A stretch of 19,492 bases of DNA from CAXSDR01 sp964236445 (GTDB lineage Bacteria > Actinomycetota > Actinomycetes > Motilibacterales > Motilibacteraceae), in the NCBI GenBank assembly GCA_964236445.1, contig CAXSDR010000071.1, positions 1 to 19,492 of the forward strand, read 5' to 3'. Each line of letters starts with the position of its first letter. Positions within the stretch are counted from its first letter, which is position 1. Position numbers and translations under genes: made by a program. Of this stretch, positions 1 to 7,351 are shown piece by piece. The notes beneath the pieces are model-generated. The model did not search any database. It saw only the letters and a program-made list of their open reading frames with translations, and was not told where the DNA came from.

Positions 1-30
1 TGAACGGCTATCGCAGGTGACACTGGACCC

Positions 31-861
31 ATGACGGGACGCACCGACGAGCCGGAGGCCCGGCTCGGGCGGGACGAGGCGCTGATCCTGCTGGCCCACG
101 GGGAGCTGCAGATCGAGGGCCGCATCGTCGACGCCTCCAACGCGACCCTGCAGGCCACGGTCAGCTGTGACGGGATGGCGGCGACGTGCGTCTACAAGCC
201 GGTGGCGGGGGAGCGTCCCCTGTGGGACTTTCCTGACGGGACCCTGGCGGGGCGTGAGGTGGCCGCCTACCTCGTCTCGACGGCTACGGGCTGGGATGTC
301 GTGCCGCCGACGGTCCTGCGGGACGGGCCCTATGGCCCCGGCATGGTGCAGCTCTGGGTGGACATCGATGCTGGCGTCGACCTCGTCGACGTGGTCGCGC
401 CCGGCCGCGTTCCCGCCAGTTGGTGCACCGTCGTCGAGGCTGTCGGAGAACGTGGCCGCCCGGTGGTGCTGGCCCACGCGGACGACCTGCGGCTGCGCCG
501 GATGGCGGTGCTCGACGTCGTGATCAACAACGCCGACCGCAAGGGCGGTCACATCCTTGCCGTCGGCGCCGACCCGGCTGCCGCGGTGCACGGGGTCGAC
601 CACGGCGTCTGCTTCAACCTCGACGACAAGCTGCGCACGGTGCTGTGGGGCTGGGCCGGCATGCCTGTCACGGAGGAGGACGCCGACGTGCTCGCCACTC
701 TGCTCGACGCGCTCGACGGCGCACTGGGCACCTCGCTGGCGGAGCACCTGACCCGCAAGGAGGTGGCGCGGACGCGGCGGCGGGTCGCGTCGCTGCTGTC
801 CCGGGCGACGATGCCGCTGCCCTCTGCGGGCTGGCCGGCCATCCCCTGGCCGGCGTTCTGA
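31..861 (+). CDS. SCO1664-family (PI3/4-kinase-like) protein
   Basis: This 276-residue protein belongs to the actinobacterial SCO1664 family, which carries a phosphatidylinositol 3/4-kinase-like fold; no substrate is established. Visible kinase-like elements are VYKP with the candidate nucleotide-binding lysine at about residue 56, the block PLWDFPDGTLAGREVAAYL just after it, a catalytic-loop-like NNADRKGGH (Asp about 169), and a metal-site-like GVDHGVCFN (Asp about 190). The length is normal for the family. The ATG is preceded by AGGTGA about 10 nt upstream. Its stop lies 23 nt before the mshC start. Members of this family sit beside mshC in many actinobacteria, so the context supports the call. 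A role linked to mycothiol is only inference. A TGA at positions 1-3 could end an upstream gene, but too little is visible to say. Confidence 0.85.
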   Translation: MTGRTDEPEARLGRDEALILLAHGELQIEGRIVDASNATLQATVSCDGMAATCVYKPVAGERPLWDFPDGTLAGREVAAYLVSTATGWDVVPPTVLRDGPYGPGMVQLWVDIDAGVDLVDVVAPGRVPASWCTVVEAVGERGRPVVLAHADDLRLRRMAVLDVVINNADRKGGHILAVGADPAAAVHGVDHGVCFNLDDKLRTVLWGWAGMPVTEEDADVLATLLDALDGALGTSLAEHLTRKEVARTRRRVASLLSRATMPLPSAGWPAIPWPAF

Positions 862-872
862 CCACCCGACAC

Positions 873-878
873 TAGGGT
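873..878 (+). promoter_or_regulatory. -10 element of a probably leaderless mshC promoter
   Basis: TAGGGT fits the actinobacterial TAnnnT -10 consensus and lies exactly 6 nt before the GTG start of mshC, so transcription would begin at or next to the start codon. No convincing TTGAC-like -35 box is visible 17-18 nt upstream. The adjacent GGTGG could also act as a weak ribosome-binding site. Confidence 0.5.
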
Positions 879-884
879 GGCGCT

Positions 885-2120
885 GTGCACGCCTGGCCCG
901 CCCCGCACGTTCCGGAGCTGCCCGGCAGGGGTGCTCCGCTACGGATCTTCGACACCGCGGCGGGCGCCGTGCGTGAGACCGCGCCCGAGTCGGTGGCGCG
1001 GCTCTATGTCTGCGGCATCACCCCCTACGACGCCACGCACCTCGGCCACGCGGCCACCTATCTCGCGTTCGACCTGGTCAACCGCGCCTGGCGCGACGCC
1101 GGCCACACCGTGCAGTTCGTGCAGAACGTGACGGACGTCGACGATCCCCTCCTCGAGCGGGCAACGGCCACGGGGGTCGACTGGCGCGACCTCGGCGCCC
1201 GCGAGACAGCCCTGTTCCGTGAGGACATGACCGCGCTGGGCGTGCTGCCTCCCGATCACTACATCGGCGTCACCGAAGCCATCCCGCTCGTTGCTGACGC
1301 CATCTCGAGGCTCATGACGTCGGGCGCGGCCTACCTCGTCGACGACGACGTCTATTTCGACGTCAGTGCCGATTCGCACTTCGGTGAAGTCGCTCACCTG
1401 AATCGCGATTCCATGATCTCGCTTTCAGGTCTGCGTGGCGGCGATCCCGAGCGCCCCGGCAAGCGCGATGCGCTCGATCCGCTGCTGTGGCGCGCGGCCC
1501 GGGAAGGAGAGCCCAGCTGGGAGTCCTCGGTGGGTGCCGGCCGGCCGGGGTGGCACATCGAGTGCTCCGCCATCGCGCTCACCTATCTGGGAGCCGGCTT
1601 CGACGTGCAGGGCGGCGGCAGCGACCTGATCTTCCCTCACCACGAGATGTCCGCGTCGCACGCCCATGCCCTCGGGTCGTCGCCGTTCGCGCGGCACTAC
1701 GTCCACAGCGGCATGGTCGGCTATGACGGCGAGAAGATGTCCAAGTCGCGCGGCAACCTCGTGCTCGTCTCGGCGCTTCGCCGTGGCGGCGTCGACCCCG
1801 CCGCCATCCGCATCGCCCTGCTCGCTCACCACTACCGCAGTGACTGGGAGTGGACCGCAGCCGACCTGGACCGCGCCGAGGAACGGCTGGCGCTGTGGCG
1901 GCGCGCGCTCGGTGGCAACGGCGGCCCGCCTGCCGAAGCCACGATGGCCGCCGTGCGCGCAGCGCTCGCAGACGACCTCGACGCCCCTCGCGCGCTGCGG
2001 GCTGTCGACGACTGGTCGCGAAACTCGGTCGACACCGGTGCCGGTGGTGCGGGCGGCGAGCCCGGCGCACCCGGACTCGTCGCGCGTTCGCTGGACGCCC
2101 TGCTCGGCATACGCCTCTGA
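885..2120 (+). CDS. mshC: L-cysteine:1D-myo-inositol 2-amino-2-deoxy-alpha-D-glucopyranoside ligase MshC
   Basis: MshC performs the ATP-dependent ligation of cysteine to GlcN-inositol, the third step of mycothiol synthesis in the cytoplasm. The 411-residue product has the class I aminoacyl-tRNA-synthetase-like fold related to CysRS. The HIGH-type motif appears as THLGHA (residues 51-56). The KMSKS loop is intact (284-288). Probable zinc ligands are Cys43 in YVCGITPYD, Cys227 in WHIECS and a histidine in FPHHEMS (about 252-253). The length matches known MshC proteins (about 412), and the short C-terminal region separates it from true CysRS. The GTG start gives the family N-terminus and follows a -10 element by 6 nt. 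It follows the SCO1664-family gene and converges with the membrane-protein gene ending at 2149. Confidence 0.95.
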   Translation: MHAWPAPHVPELPGRGAPLRIFDTAAGAVRETAPESVARLYVCGITPYDATHLGHAATYLAFDLVNRAWRDAGHTVQFVQNVTDVDDPLLERATATGVDWRDLGARETALFREDMTALGVLPPDHYIGVTEAIPLVADAISRLMTSGAAYLVDDDVYFDVSADSHFGEVAHLNRDSMISLSGLRGGDPERPGKRDALDPLLWRAAREGEPSWESSVGAGRPGWHIECSAIALTYLGAGFDVQGGGSDLIFPHHEMSASHAHALGSSPFARHYVHSGMVGYDGEKMSKSRGNLVLVSALRRGGVDPAAIRIALLAHHYRSDWEWTAADLDRAEERLALWRRALGGNGGPPAEATMAAVRAALADDLDAPRALRAVDDWSRNSVDTGAGGAGGEPGAPGLVARSLDALLGIRL

Positions 2121-2148
2121 GCTGTTCGCCGGCCGACTCCGGTGCCGG

Positions 2149-3894
2149 TCAGGCCAGGCGCACCGGGGCCCGCGAGCCGTCGCCGCCGAGGACCTCCATG
2201 GCCCCCCCCGACGCCGGCAGCCGGAAGCAGGTCTGCCAGGTCTCGAGGCTGACGATCCGCCGATGCGGGCCGGGGGACACATCCGGACCCCAGGTCTGAC
2301 GGTTGGCGTCCTGCTTGGGCCACGACGTGTACTTCGCGACGACACCGACCGCGGAGCAGGCGAGCGCACCAGCGCCGGTGCGCAGGACGTACGTCCCGGC
2401 CTGTGGGTCCACCAGGAAGCCGAAGGCCGCGGGATAGCCGTTGCTCTGTCGCTTGCCGTCCGGGTGCTTGGCGAACCCCTGGGCCAAGACCGAGGTCCAC
2501 GGCCCCGAGGTGAACACCGCCGTCCGCTGCACCTTGCCGGTCGACTTGGCGAGACGCCAGTAGGACGCCAGCGCGTCCGGGGCTCCGATGGCCCGATCAT
2601 GCAGCGAGCTGGTGACCTCCTTGGAGTAGCCCTCGGAGTCCGCGGTGACCGTGTCCATGCCCGGGCGGGGCGACGACTTGGGTCCCCAGCCGGTGTCGAG
2701 CACCAGCAGCCACGGCTGGGTGGCAGCCGTGCGCCGCAGGATCAGGACCTCGGTGTAGGGCGCGTCGGCCTGCAGGGTGGAGACCTCGGCCCCGAACGAG
2801 ATCGGGTAGCGCGTCTGACGCGTGACCCACAGGTTCGAGTCCTGATAGGTGCCCGACCGCTTCGGTCCGCACCGGCACCGTGCCACGGCGTTGTCGTTGG
2901 TGAGTGCCACGCCGACCTCGAGCGCGGCGATCCCCGACGTGTCGTGGTGGAGCACGGCGCTCTCGCGCGCATTCCACAGCGTTCGCAGCACGCGGCCGGC
3001 CTCGGTGGGCGTCACGAGCGGGGCCTTGCCGGCGGTGCGCCCGGGCGCACCGAGCAACCCCGGGCGGGTCTCGGTCTGCCGGGCGTGCCGGCTTCCCGTC
3101 GCTGACGAGTCAGCCTCGTTCGTGCGCATGCGCAGGACGGCCACGAGCGAGCCGGCGATCGACGCGACGAGGACCAGGGCGATCGCGATCGTGAGGACGC
3201 GCTTGCCGCGCCGGCCCCGGCGGCGCGAGTTGTTCACCGGCAAGCGGGTCGAACCCGCTCCGGTGGGACCAACCTTCGGGAGAGCGGCAGCCGCGGCTTT
3301 GTCGCGTCGCCTGCGCTTGACCGGAGGTGGCGGCGGAAGGATGTCCACCGTGGGTGGCGGCGCGGTCGCGGCCAGCTCTTCGGCAGGTGCGGGCAGGCGG
3401 CCACCGGGGCGCGCGAACCTGTGCTCCTTCGTGGCCGGCGCGTTCGCGGCGACGGGCGCCTCCGCCGAAGCGGCGGCGGGCGGTGCTGGCGGCGGCGCGG
3501 CGGCGGCGGGCGCAGCCGGCAGCGTGCGGACGGGATTGATCCGGGCCGCCGCCGCGGCATTCGAGGGGTGCGGGTCGGGGCCGGGCACGAGACGCTGCGC
3601 GTCGTTCGGCCGGGGCGAGGGTACGCCGGTGGCGGCCGGCGCCTGCGGGCCGGTGCTCGCGACAGCTGTGTCGGTGCCTTCGGAGCGGTCGTTGAGAGCC
3701 TGCGCGCGTCGACGCTCGGCACGTCCGGGTCGGCGGCCGGCAGCGAGCTGTGACGGGAGCGCGATGGGCGGCGCAGGCGTTTCGGCCGATGTCGCGGTGT
3801 TGACGCGGGTGAAAGGCGTCCACCCCTCGCCCTCCCAGTCAGGCGCCTTCTCAGGGCCCGCGGGATCGACGAACGCGTCCGGTGGGGTAGTCAC
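2149..3894 (-). CDS. single-pass membrane protein with long Pro/Ala-rich basic cytoplasmic region; function unknown
   Basis: I do not recognise this 581-residue protein. Residues 1-230 are low complexity, rich in Pro, Ala and Arg, with a PPPPP run near 187-191, KRRRR at 193-197 and RRRGRRGKR just before the membrane. The extreme N-terminus holds a short ordered-looking segment, PDWEGEGWTPF (18-28). One transmembrane helix lies at about 233-255. Residues 256-581 should be outside the membrane by the positive-inside rule and look folded, with four cysteines (340, 342, 513, 556) that could form disulfides. The GTG start has GAGG 8 nt upstream. It lies 73 nt downstream of the PAC2 gene on the same strand and is probably cotranscribed. 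GC-rich repeats produce long spurious ORFs on the other strand. A cell-envelope or division-related role is inference only. Confidence 0.75.
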   Translation of the reverse strand: MTTPPDAFVDPAGPEKAPDWEGEGWTPFTRVNTATSAETPAPPIALPSQLAAGRRPGRAERRRAQALNDRSEGTDTAVASTGPQAPAATGVPSPRPNDAQRLVPGPDPHPSNAAAAARINPVRTLPAAPAAAAPPPAPPAAASAEAPVAANAPATKEHRFARPGGRLPAPAEELAATAPPPTVDILPPPPPVKRRRRDKAAAAALPKVGPTGAGSTRLPVNNSRRRGRRGKRVLTIAIALVLVASIAGSLVAVLRMRTNEADSSATGSRHARQTETRPGLLGAPGRTAGKAPLVTPTEAGRVLRTLWNARESAVLHHDTSGIAALEVGVALTNDNAVARCRCGPKRSGTYQDSNLWVTRQTRYPISFGAEVSTLQADAPYTEVLILRRTAATQPWLLVLDTGWGPKSSPRPGMDTVTADSEGYSKEVTSSLHDRAIGAPDALASYWRLAKSTGKVQRTAVFTSGPWTSVLAQGFAKHPDGKRQSNGYPAAFGFLVDPQAGTYVLRTGAGALACSAVGVVAKYTSWPKQDANRQTWGPDVSPGPHRRIVSLETWQTCFRLPASGGAMEVLGGDGSRAPVRLA

Positions 3895-3967
3895 TGCCGG
3901 ATCCTCGACGCCTTGGCGTGCGCGCTTGAGCCTGGAGCCCGTTTCGCAACCTGCCGGACGACGCTGG

Positions 3968-4825
3968 CTAGCGGGGCGGGCCTGACTCGCCGCGGCGCCT
4001 CAGGTAGCGCTCGAACTCCTTGGCGATCGCCTCCCCGCTCGCCTCGGGCAGCTCGGCGGTGTCCTTGGCCTCCTCGAGGGTGCGGACGTAGTCGGCGACC
4101 TCGCTGTCGTCAGCTGCCAGCTCGTCGACGCCGCGCTCCCAGGCGCGAGCGTCCTCCACGAGCTCGCCGAGCGGGATCGCCAGCTCGAGGAGGTCCTCGA
4201 CGCTGCGCAGCAGGGCCAACGTGGCCTTGGGGGACGGTGCCTGCGCGACGTAGTGCGGCACCGCCGCCCACAGGGACACGGCTGACATCCCGACGCGCCC
4301 CGCCGCGTCCTGGACCACGCCGACGATGCCCGTCGGGCCCTCGTAGCGCGACAGCTCGACACCGAGCCGGCTCGCCAGAGCAGCGTCCGTCGCGCTCCCG
4401 CTCACCGGGATGGGACGCGTGTGCGGGGCGTCGGCCAGCAGGGCGCCGAGCGTCACCACGGTCTCGACGCCCAGGTCGGAGGCCAAGGCGAGCAGCTCGG
4501 CAGTGAAAGCCCGCCAGCGCATGTTGGGTTCGATGCCGCGCAGGAGGACCACGTCACGTGTCGCCCCGGGCGGTCGGGCCCACGACATGCGCGTCGTCGG
4601 CCACGTGATGGTGCGCGACCCGTCCGTCTCCATCGTGACCTCGGGCCGGTTGACCTGGAAGTCGTAGTAGTCCTCCGGGTCGAGCGCCGCCACCGGCTGC
4701 GCATCCCAGACGTCTTCGAGATGCTCCACCGCCGAGGTCGCCGCCTCTCCCGCGTCGTTCCAGCCCTCGAACGCCGCGATCATGACGGGGTCGACCAGCT
4801 CGGGCACGCCCTCGAGCTCGATCAA
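3968..4825 (-). CDS. PAC2 family protein (ParJ-like)
   Basis: This 285-residue PAC2-family protein resembles the actinobacterial proteins next to mshC, including Streptomyces ParJ, which modulates ParA polymerisation, and M. tuberculosis Rv2125. PAC2 domains also occur in proteasome assembly chaperones, so that link should not be overread. Visible family features are the N-terminal FEGWNDAGEAAT (19-30), an LLRGIEPNMRW segment near residue 100, a TLGALLADAPHTRP segment in the middle, and an acidic helical C-terminus ending in an ERYLRRRGE stretch. The start is TTG, chosen because GAGGAG lies 7 nt upstream and the reading gives the family N-terminus directly. It is divergent from the HAD gene and followed 73 nt later by the membrane protein. 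The ParJ-like role is inferred from family and position. Confidence 0.85.
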   Translation of the reverse strand: MIELEGVPELVDPVMIAAFEGWNDAGEAATSAVEHLEDVWDAQPVAALDPEDYYDFQVNRPEVTMETDGSRTITWPTTRMSWARPPGATRDVVLLRGIEPNMRWRAFTAELLALASDLGVETVVTLGALLADAPHTRPIPVSGSATDAALASRLGVELSRYEGPTGIVGVVQDAAGRVGMSAVSLWAAVPHYVAQAPSPKATLALLRSVEDLLELAIPLGELVEDARAWERGVDELAADDSEVADYVRTLEEAKDTAELPEASGEAIAKEFERYLRRRGESGPPR

Positions 4826-4923
4826 GCGGGGGCTCCTCAGCTGGGACAGGCGCGGCGGTCGAGGTCCGGTGCCACGTTGCCACCGCCTCGCTGTGCACGG
4901 GTCAGCCTACGCCGCGGGGCCGC

Positions 4924-4929
4924 TAACCT
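4924..4929 (+). promoter_or_regulatory. candidate -10 element in the PAC2/HAD divergent region
   Basis: TAACCT matches TAnnnT and could drive the HAD gene, giving a 5' leader of roughly 95 nt up to the small leader ORF at 5030. A second TAnnnT on the minus strand (reverse complement of 4907-4912, TAGGCT) could serve the PAC2 gene. Neither has a recognisable -35 box, so both are weak calls from pattern alone. Confidence 0.3.
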
Positions 4930-5029
4930 GGCACGTGCGGCCCGAGAACAGCAACCGCAGCGCCTCGCCGCGACGTCGCCCTGATCGTCTTGGCCATTCC
5001 GGTCGCCGCCCACGCCAGCAGGAGGTCAC

Positions 5030-5062
5030 GTGCGCAGGACCGTCGACGACGGCGCCGTATGA
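5030..5062 (+). CDS. 10-codon leader ORF coupled to the HAD gene
   Basis: A GTG at 5030 sits 4 nt after a perfect AGGAGG (5020-5025), the best Shine-Dalgarno sequence in this part of the window. The frame reads MRRTVDDGAV and stops at TGA 5060-5062, overlapping the ATG of the HAD gene as ATGA. The HAD start itself has no ribosome-binding site, so ribosomes probably reach it by termination and reinitiation after this peptide. The peptide resembles no attenuator known to me and has no run of one amino acid. A one-base error that hides a longer HAD N-terminus is possible but less likely, because HAD proteins normally begin just before FDMDG. Confidence 0.5.
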   Translation: MRRTVDDGAV

Positions 5063-5742
5063 GCGTCGCGACGTTGGAGGCGGTCTTCTTCGACATGGAC
5101 GGCCTCACCGTCCACACGGAGAGCACGTGGCTCGAGGCCGAGATCGCCGTCACCCGGTCCTATGGCGGCGTCTGGACACCCGAGGACCAGATCGCGAACG
5201 TGGGTGGTCCGCTGCTCCGCGTGGCAAGCCATATCCTCGCAGTATCCGGTCGTGAGGATGTGACGGCGGAGCAGGTGGCGCGGGAGCTGAACGCAGAGGT
5301 CGAGCGGCTCCTGCGAGCGGGAGCGGTGAGCTGGATGCCCGGTGCGCAGGACCTCCTCGCCGAGCTTGCTGCCGCAGGGGTGCCCCGGGCCCTCGTCTCG
5401 GCATCGCACCGCCGACTTGTCGACGCCGTGCTCGAAGCCATAGGCGAAGACAATTTCATGACAACCATTGCCGGAGACGAAGTTCGGCAGACAAAGCCTC
5501 ATCCCGACCCCTACCTCCTGGCCGCTCAACGGCTCGCGGCCTCACCGGACCGATGCGTCGTCCTGGAGGACTCACCCACCGGGGTGACCGCGGGGGAGGC
5601 GGCCGGGTGTGTCGTGGTGGCGGTGCCGAGCGTCGCCCCGATCGAGCCAAGGCCCGGTCGTACGATCGTCCGCTCACTTGTCGACGTCGATCTCGCGACG
5701 CTTCGCGACGTCGTCGTGCGGCGGCACTCCGCCTCTGCATGA
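5059..5742 (+). CDS. HAD family hydrolase (beta-phosphoglucomutase-like phosphatase)
   Basis: This is a 227-residue cytoplasmic HAD-superfamily phosphatase or phosphomutase. Motif I is FFDMDG with nucleophile Asp12 and acid/base Asp14. Motif II is the LVSAS stretch near residue 115. Motif III is the lysine in RQTKPHPDPYLLAA (Lys146), and motif IV is VVLEDSPTGVTAGEAAG around residue 170, which is the typical signature of the PgmB-like subfamily (IA). The position after Asp14, where relatives often have a DSE motif, reads LTVHTE. The substrate cannot be told from sequence. The ATG at 5059 is preferred because FDMDG normally lies about 10 residues from the N-terminus; a longer reading from TTG 4990 adds an Arg-rich tail and lacks a ribosome-binding site. 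The gene is divergent from PAC2. Confidence 0.88.
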   Translation: MSVATLEAVFFDMDGLTVHTESTWLEAEIAVTRSYGGVWTPEDQIANVGGPLLRVASHILAVSGREDVTAEQVARELNAEVERLLRAGAVSWMPGAQDLLAELAAAGVPRALVSASHRRLVDAVLEAIGEDNFMTTIAGDEVRQTKPHPDPYLLAAQRLAASPDRCVVLEDSPTGVTAGEAAGCVVVAVPSVAPIEPRPGRTIVRSLVDVDLATLRDVVVRRHSASA

Positions 5743-6073
5743 CCCCGGCTCGCTGACGCCAGGGCCCCGAGGTGGTCAGCTGTCGTCGAGGCAGTCAGGG
5801 CCAGTGCCGGCTACACGGCAGGACGGTCAGGCCTGGGCGGCGGTGGTGCCGGCGTAGACCACATTCTCGGTGGGGGCGGAGGGATTGTGATTCTGGCTGT
5901 GGAGGCGGTAGGAATGGTCCAACGCGGCAGCTGTGACGACGTGCGTGGCTGACGTGAGCTGACCCCCGGCAGTCTTTCGCTGACATGATCGAGGCTAACT
6001 CCTGCGTCCAGACAAGGGCCGACACCGCGAGGCGTTGTCTTGCTCCACGCAGCGAGCAGGGGAGAGGTAAGAG
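5743..6073. other. 331-bp gene-poor interval between the HAD and HD-domain genes
   Basis: No intact gene is evident on either strand. The minus strand between 5827 and 5986 contains coding-like sequence that needs one base removed from a G run to be open (described separately). An imperfect hairpin, GACACCGC-GAG-GCGTTGTC with one mismatch, lies at 6021-6039 and precedes the HD gene by about 35 nt. I see no tRNA, terminator with a T run, or mobile-element ends here. Confidence 0.5.
5827..5986 (-). pseudogene. possible small gene broken at a G run
   Basis: On the minus strand an ATG (5986-5984) follows a TAnnnT element, TAGCCT, by 5 nt, the leaderless pattern seen elsewhere in this window. The frame reads MSAKDCRGS and then becomes implausible. 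If one base of the GGGGG run near 5965 is removed, it continues into an open frame reading LTSATHVVTAAALDHSYRLH and later NPSAPTENVVYAGTTAAQA before a TGA at 5829-5827, about 52 residues in all. Codon third positions in that frame are mostly G or C. I recognise no family. It may be a frameshifted small gene, a sequencing error or a chance open frame. Confidence 0.25.
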
Positions 6074-6541
6074 ATGGGGGGTCGCAGAATGGAACATGAC
6101 GTCGTCGGACAGGCCCGCGATTTTGCCATAGCCGCTCATGCCGGCCAGGTCGACAAGTCCGGCGCTCCCTATGCCACACATCCCGAACGGGTGGCGGGGC
6201 GCCTGGTCGGGGACGACCTGGCCCAGGCGGTCGCCTGGCTGCATGACGTCGTCGAGGACACCACCGTCACGCTCGACGACCTGAGCGCGGCTGGCTTCCC
6301 ACTGCATGTCGTCAACGGCGTCGACGCGATGACACGCCGCCGCGGCGAACACAGCGACGACTACTACGCCCGGGTTGCGGGGGACCCGCTCGCGTTGAGA
6401 GTCAAACGCGCCGACATCGCGGACAACACCGATCCGGCTCGCGTTGCCCTTCTGGACCACCCGACCCGGGTGCGGCTCGCGGCGAAGTACGAACACGCCC
6501 TCCGGGTTCTCGATCACGCGAAGGGCATCGGCGAGGGCTAG
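6074..6541 (+). CDS. HD-domain protein, (p)ppGpp hydrolase-like (SpoT/MESH1 type)
   Basis: This 155-residue stand-alone HD-domain protein resembles the hydrolase domain of RelA/SpoT enzymes and small alarmone hydrolases, which remove the 3' pyrophosphate of (p)ppGpp in a Mn-dependent reaction. Metal-site residues are visible in order: His36 in ATHPERV, His57-Asp58 in WLHDVVEDT, and Asp114 in VKRADIADN. The glycine-containing AHAGQVDKSGAPY segment before them is also typical. No synthetase, TGS or ACT domain is present, so it would be hydrolase-only. GGAGAGG lies about 6 nt before the ATG at 6074; a second ATG at 6089 starts a shorter version whose N-terminus (MEHDVV) also suits the family. 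Whether the real substrate is (p)ppGpp or another nucleotide is not shown by the sequence. Confidence 0.8.
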   Translation: MGGRRMEHDVVGQARDFAIAAHAGQVDKSGAPYATHPERVAGRLVGDDLAQAVAWLHDVVEDTTVTLDDLSAAGFPLHVVNGVDAMTRRRGEHSDDYYARVAGDPLALRVKRADIADNTDPARVALLDHPTRVRLAAKYEHALRVLDHAKGIGEG

Positions 6542-6627
6542 CGCGCTGGCCGCCTCCGGGGATACGCCGTCGTCAGTAGCTTGCGGCTCCCGTTCTCGCG
6601 CCGAACAGGAGATGACGTGCGATCGCC

Positions 6628-6633
6628 TAATGT
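6628..6633 (+). promoter_or_regulatory. -10 element of a probably leaderless promoter for the DUF1684 gene
   Basis: TAATGT matches TAnnnT and lies 7 nt before the ATG at 6641. It supports that ATG over the longer reading from 6581, whose N-terminus has no family-like sequence. No clear -35 box is seen. Confidence 0.45.
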
Positions 6634-6640
6634 GGGCACG

Positions 6641-7255
6641 ATGTCCCTCGATCTGCTCGACTGGCGCCGACGCGTCTTCGCGCTCTATGCCGACATACGG
6701 TCCGAGTCCTCGCCTGTCGCCGCCCACGAGCTCTGGCGGAGCCGGCGAGACGAGCTCTTCGCCCAGCATCCCCAGTCACCACTGACACCACGGCGGCGCC
6801 AAGAGTTCACAGGTCTGCCGTACGCGCCGTACGACCCGGCGCTGCGCTGGGAGCTGAGCGTCGACGCTGACGTCGAACCGCATCGACTGGAGGTGGTGAC
6901 GACGACCGACGGCACCGTCGCGTTCGAGCGCATCGGCAGGCTGCACCTGCCGGACCACGGGGACCTGGACGTCTGGTGGCTCGCCTCTTATGGCGGGGGA
7001 GTGTTCGTCCCGGTCAAGGACCGCACTGCGGGCAGACGGACCTACGGCGCGGGACGCTACGTCCTCGACAGCGTCAAAGGGGCCGATCTGGGCGGCGACG
7101 TGCGAAGCGGTGTCCTCGTCGTCGATCTCAACTTCGCCTACAACCCCTCGTGCGCCTACGACCCGGCCTGGGTGTGCCCGCTCGCGACGCCCGGCAACAC
7201 GCTTGCGGTGGAGGTGGCGGCGGGCGAGCTGATGGCGGCCGTCACACCGGCTTGA
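6641..7255 (+). CDS. DUF1684 domain-containing protein
   Basis: This 204-residue protein belongs to DUF1684, a family of unknown biochemical function common in actinobacteria. Family features visible in order are the N-terminal WRRRVFALYADIR helix, the RDELFAQHPQSPLTP segment, EFTGLPYAPYDPALRW, the central YGGGVFVPVKDRTAG and RRTYGAGRYVLDS blocks, and the diagnostic C-terminal VVDLNFAYNPSCAYDPAWVC followed by PLATPGN. The protein has no signal peptide or membrane segment and should be cytoplasmic. The ATG at 6641 follows a TAnnnT element by 7 nt, so the start 20 codons upstream is rejected. Its 3' end overlaps by 14 nt the converging tail of a broken dehydrogenase gene. It lies about 100 nt after the HD gene, but its own promoter suggests separate transcription. 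Confidence 0.85.
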   Translation: MSLDLLDWRRRVFALYADIRSESSPVAAHELWRSRRDELFAQHPQSPLTPRRRQEFTGLPYAPYDPALRWELSVDADVEPHRLEVVTTTDGTVAFERIGRLHLPDHGDLDVWWLASYGGGVFVPVKDRTAGRRTYGAGRYVLDSVKGADLGGDVRSGVLVVDLNFAYNPSCAYDPAWVCPLATPGNTLAVEVAAGELMAAVTPA

Positions 7256-7351
7256 GGATTCCACCGTCGACGAGGTAGGTGCAGCCGAATGCAAGAGCTG
7301 GCGCCATCGAAGCACAGGAAGACGACGAGGTCGGCGACCTCCTCCGGCTAG
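7242..7351 (-). pseudogene. 3' remnant of a short-chain dehydrogenase/reductase (SDR) gene
   Basis: The minus strand reads PEEVADLVVFLCFDGASSC from about 7347. Near 7285-7295 it shifts by one base into FGCTYLVDGGILKPV and a TGA at 7244-7242. Together this is the classical C-terminus of SDR oxidoreductases, where PEEVA, the LxSD/AS segment and the Y-VDGG motif close the Rossmann fold. A TAG sits directly before the PEEV segment, and the rest of the gene (about 200 residues, including the catalytic Tyr-Lys pair) is missing. The remnant ends where an IS21-type fragment begins on the other strand. It is not functional; the original substrate cannot be told. Confidence 0.7.

Noticed and set aside
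1425..2600. 391-codon minus-strand ORF across the mshC 3' part
   Set aside because: It lies antisense to mshC with Arg/Ser/Pro-rich composition and no family features; a high-GC shadow frame.
1666..3105. 479-codon plus-strand ORF across the mshC end and the membrane-protein gene
   Set aside because: It overlaps two supported genes and has no recognisable domain; shadow of GC-rich third positions.
2849..3985. 378-codon plus-strand ORF opposite the membrane protein
   Set aside because: Ala/Gly/Arg low-complexity antisense reading of a Pro/Ala-rich gene.
4990..5058. Upstream TTG start extending the HAD protein by 23 residues
   Set aside because: No ribosome-binding site, and the extension is an Arg-rich tail not expected before the FDMDG motif.
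5795..6769. 324-codon minus-strand ORF opposite the HD gene
   Set aside because: The HD-domain motifs are on the plus strand; this reading has no family features. Only its last part overlaps the possible small antisense gene, in a different frame.
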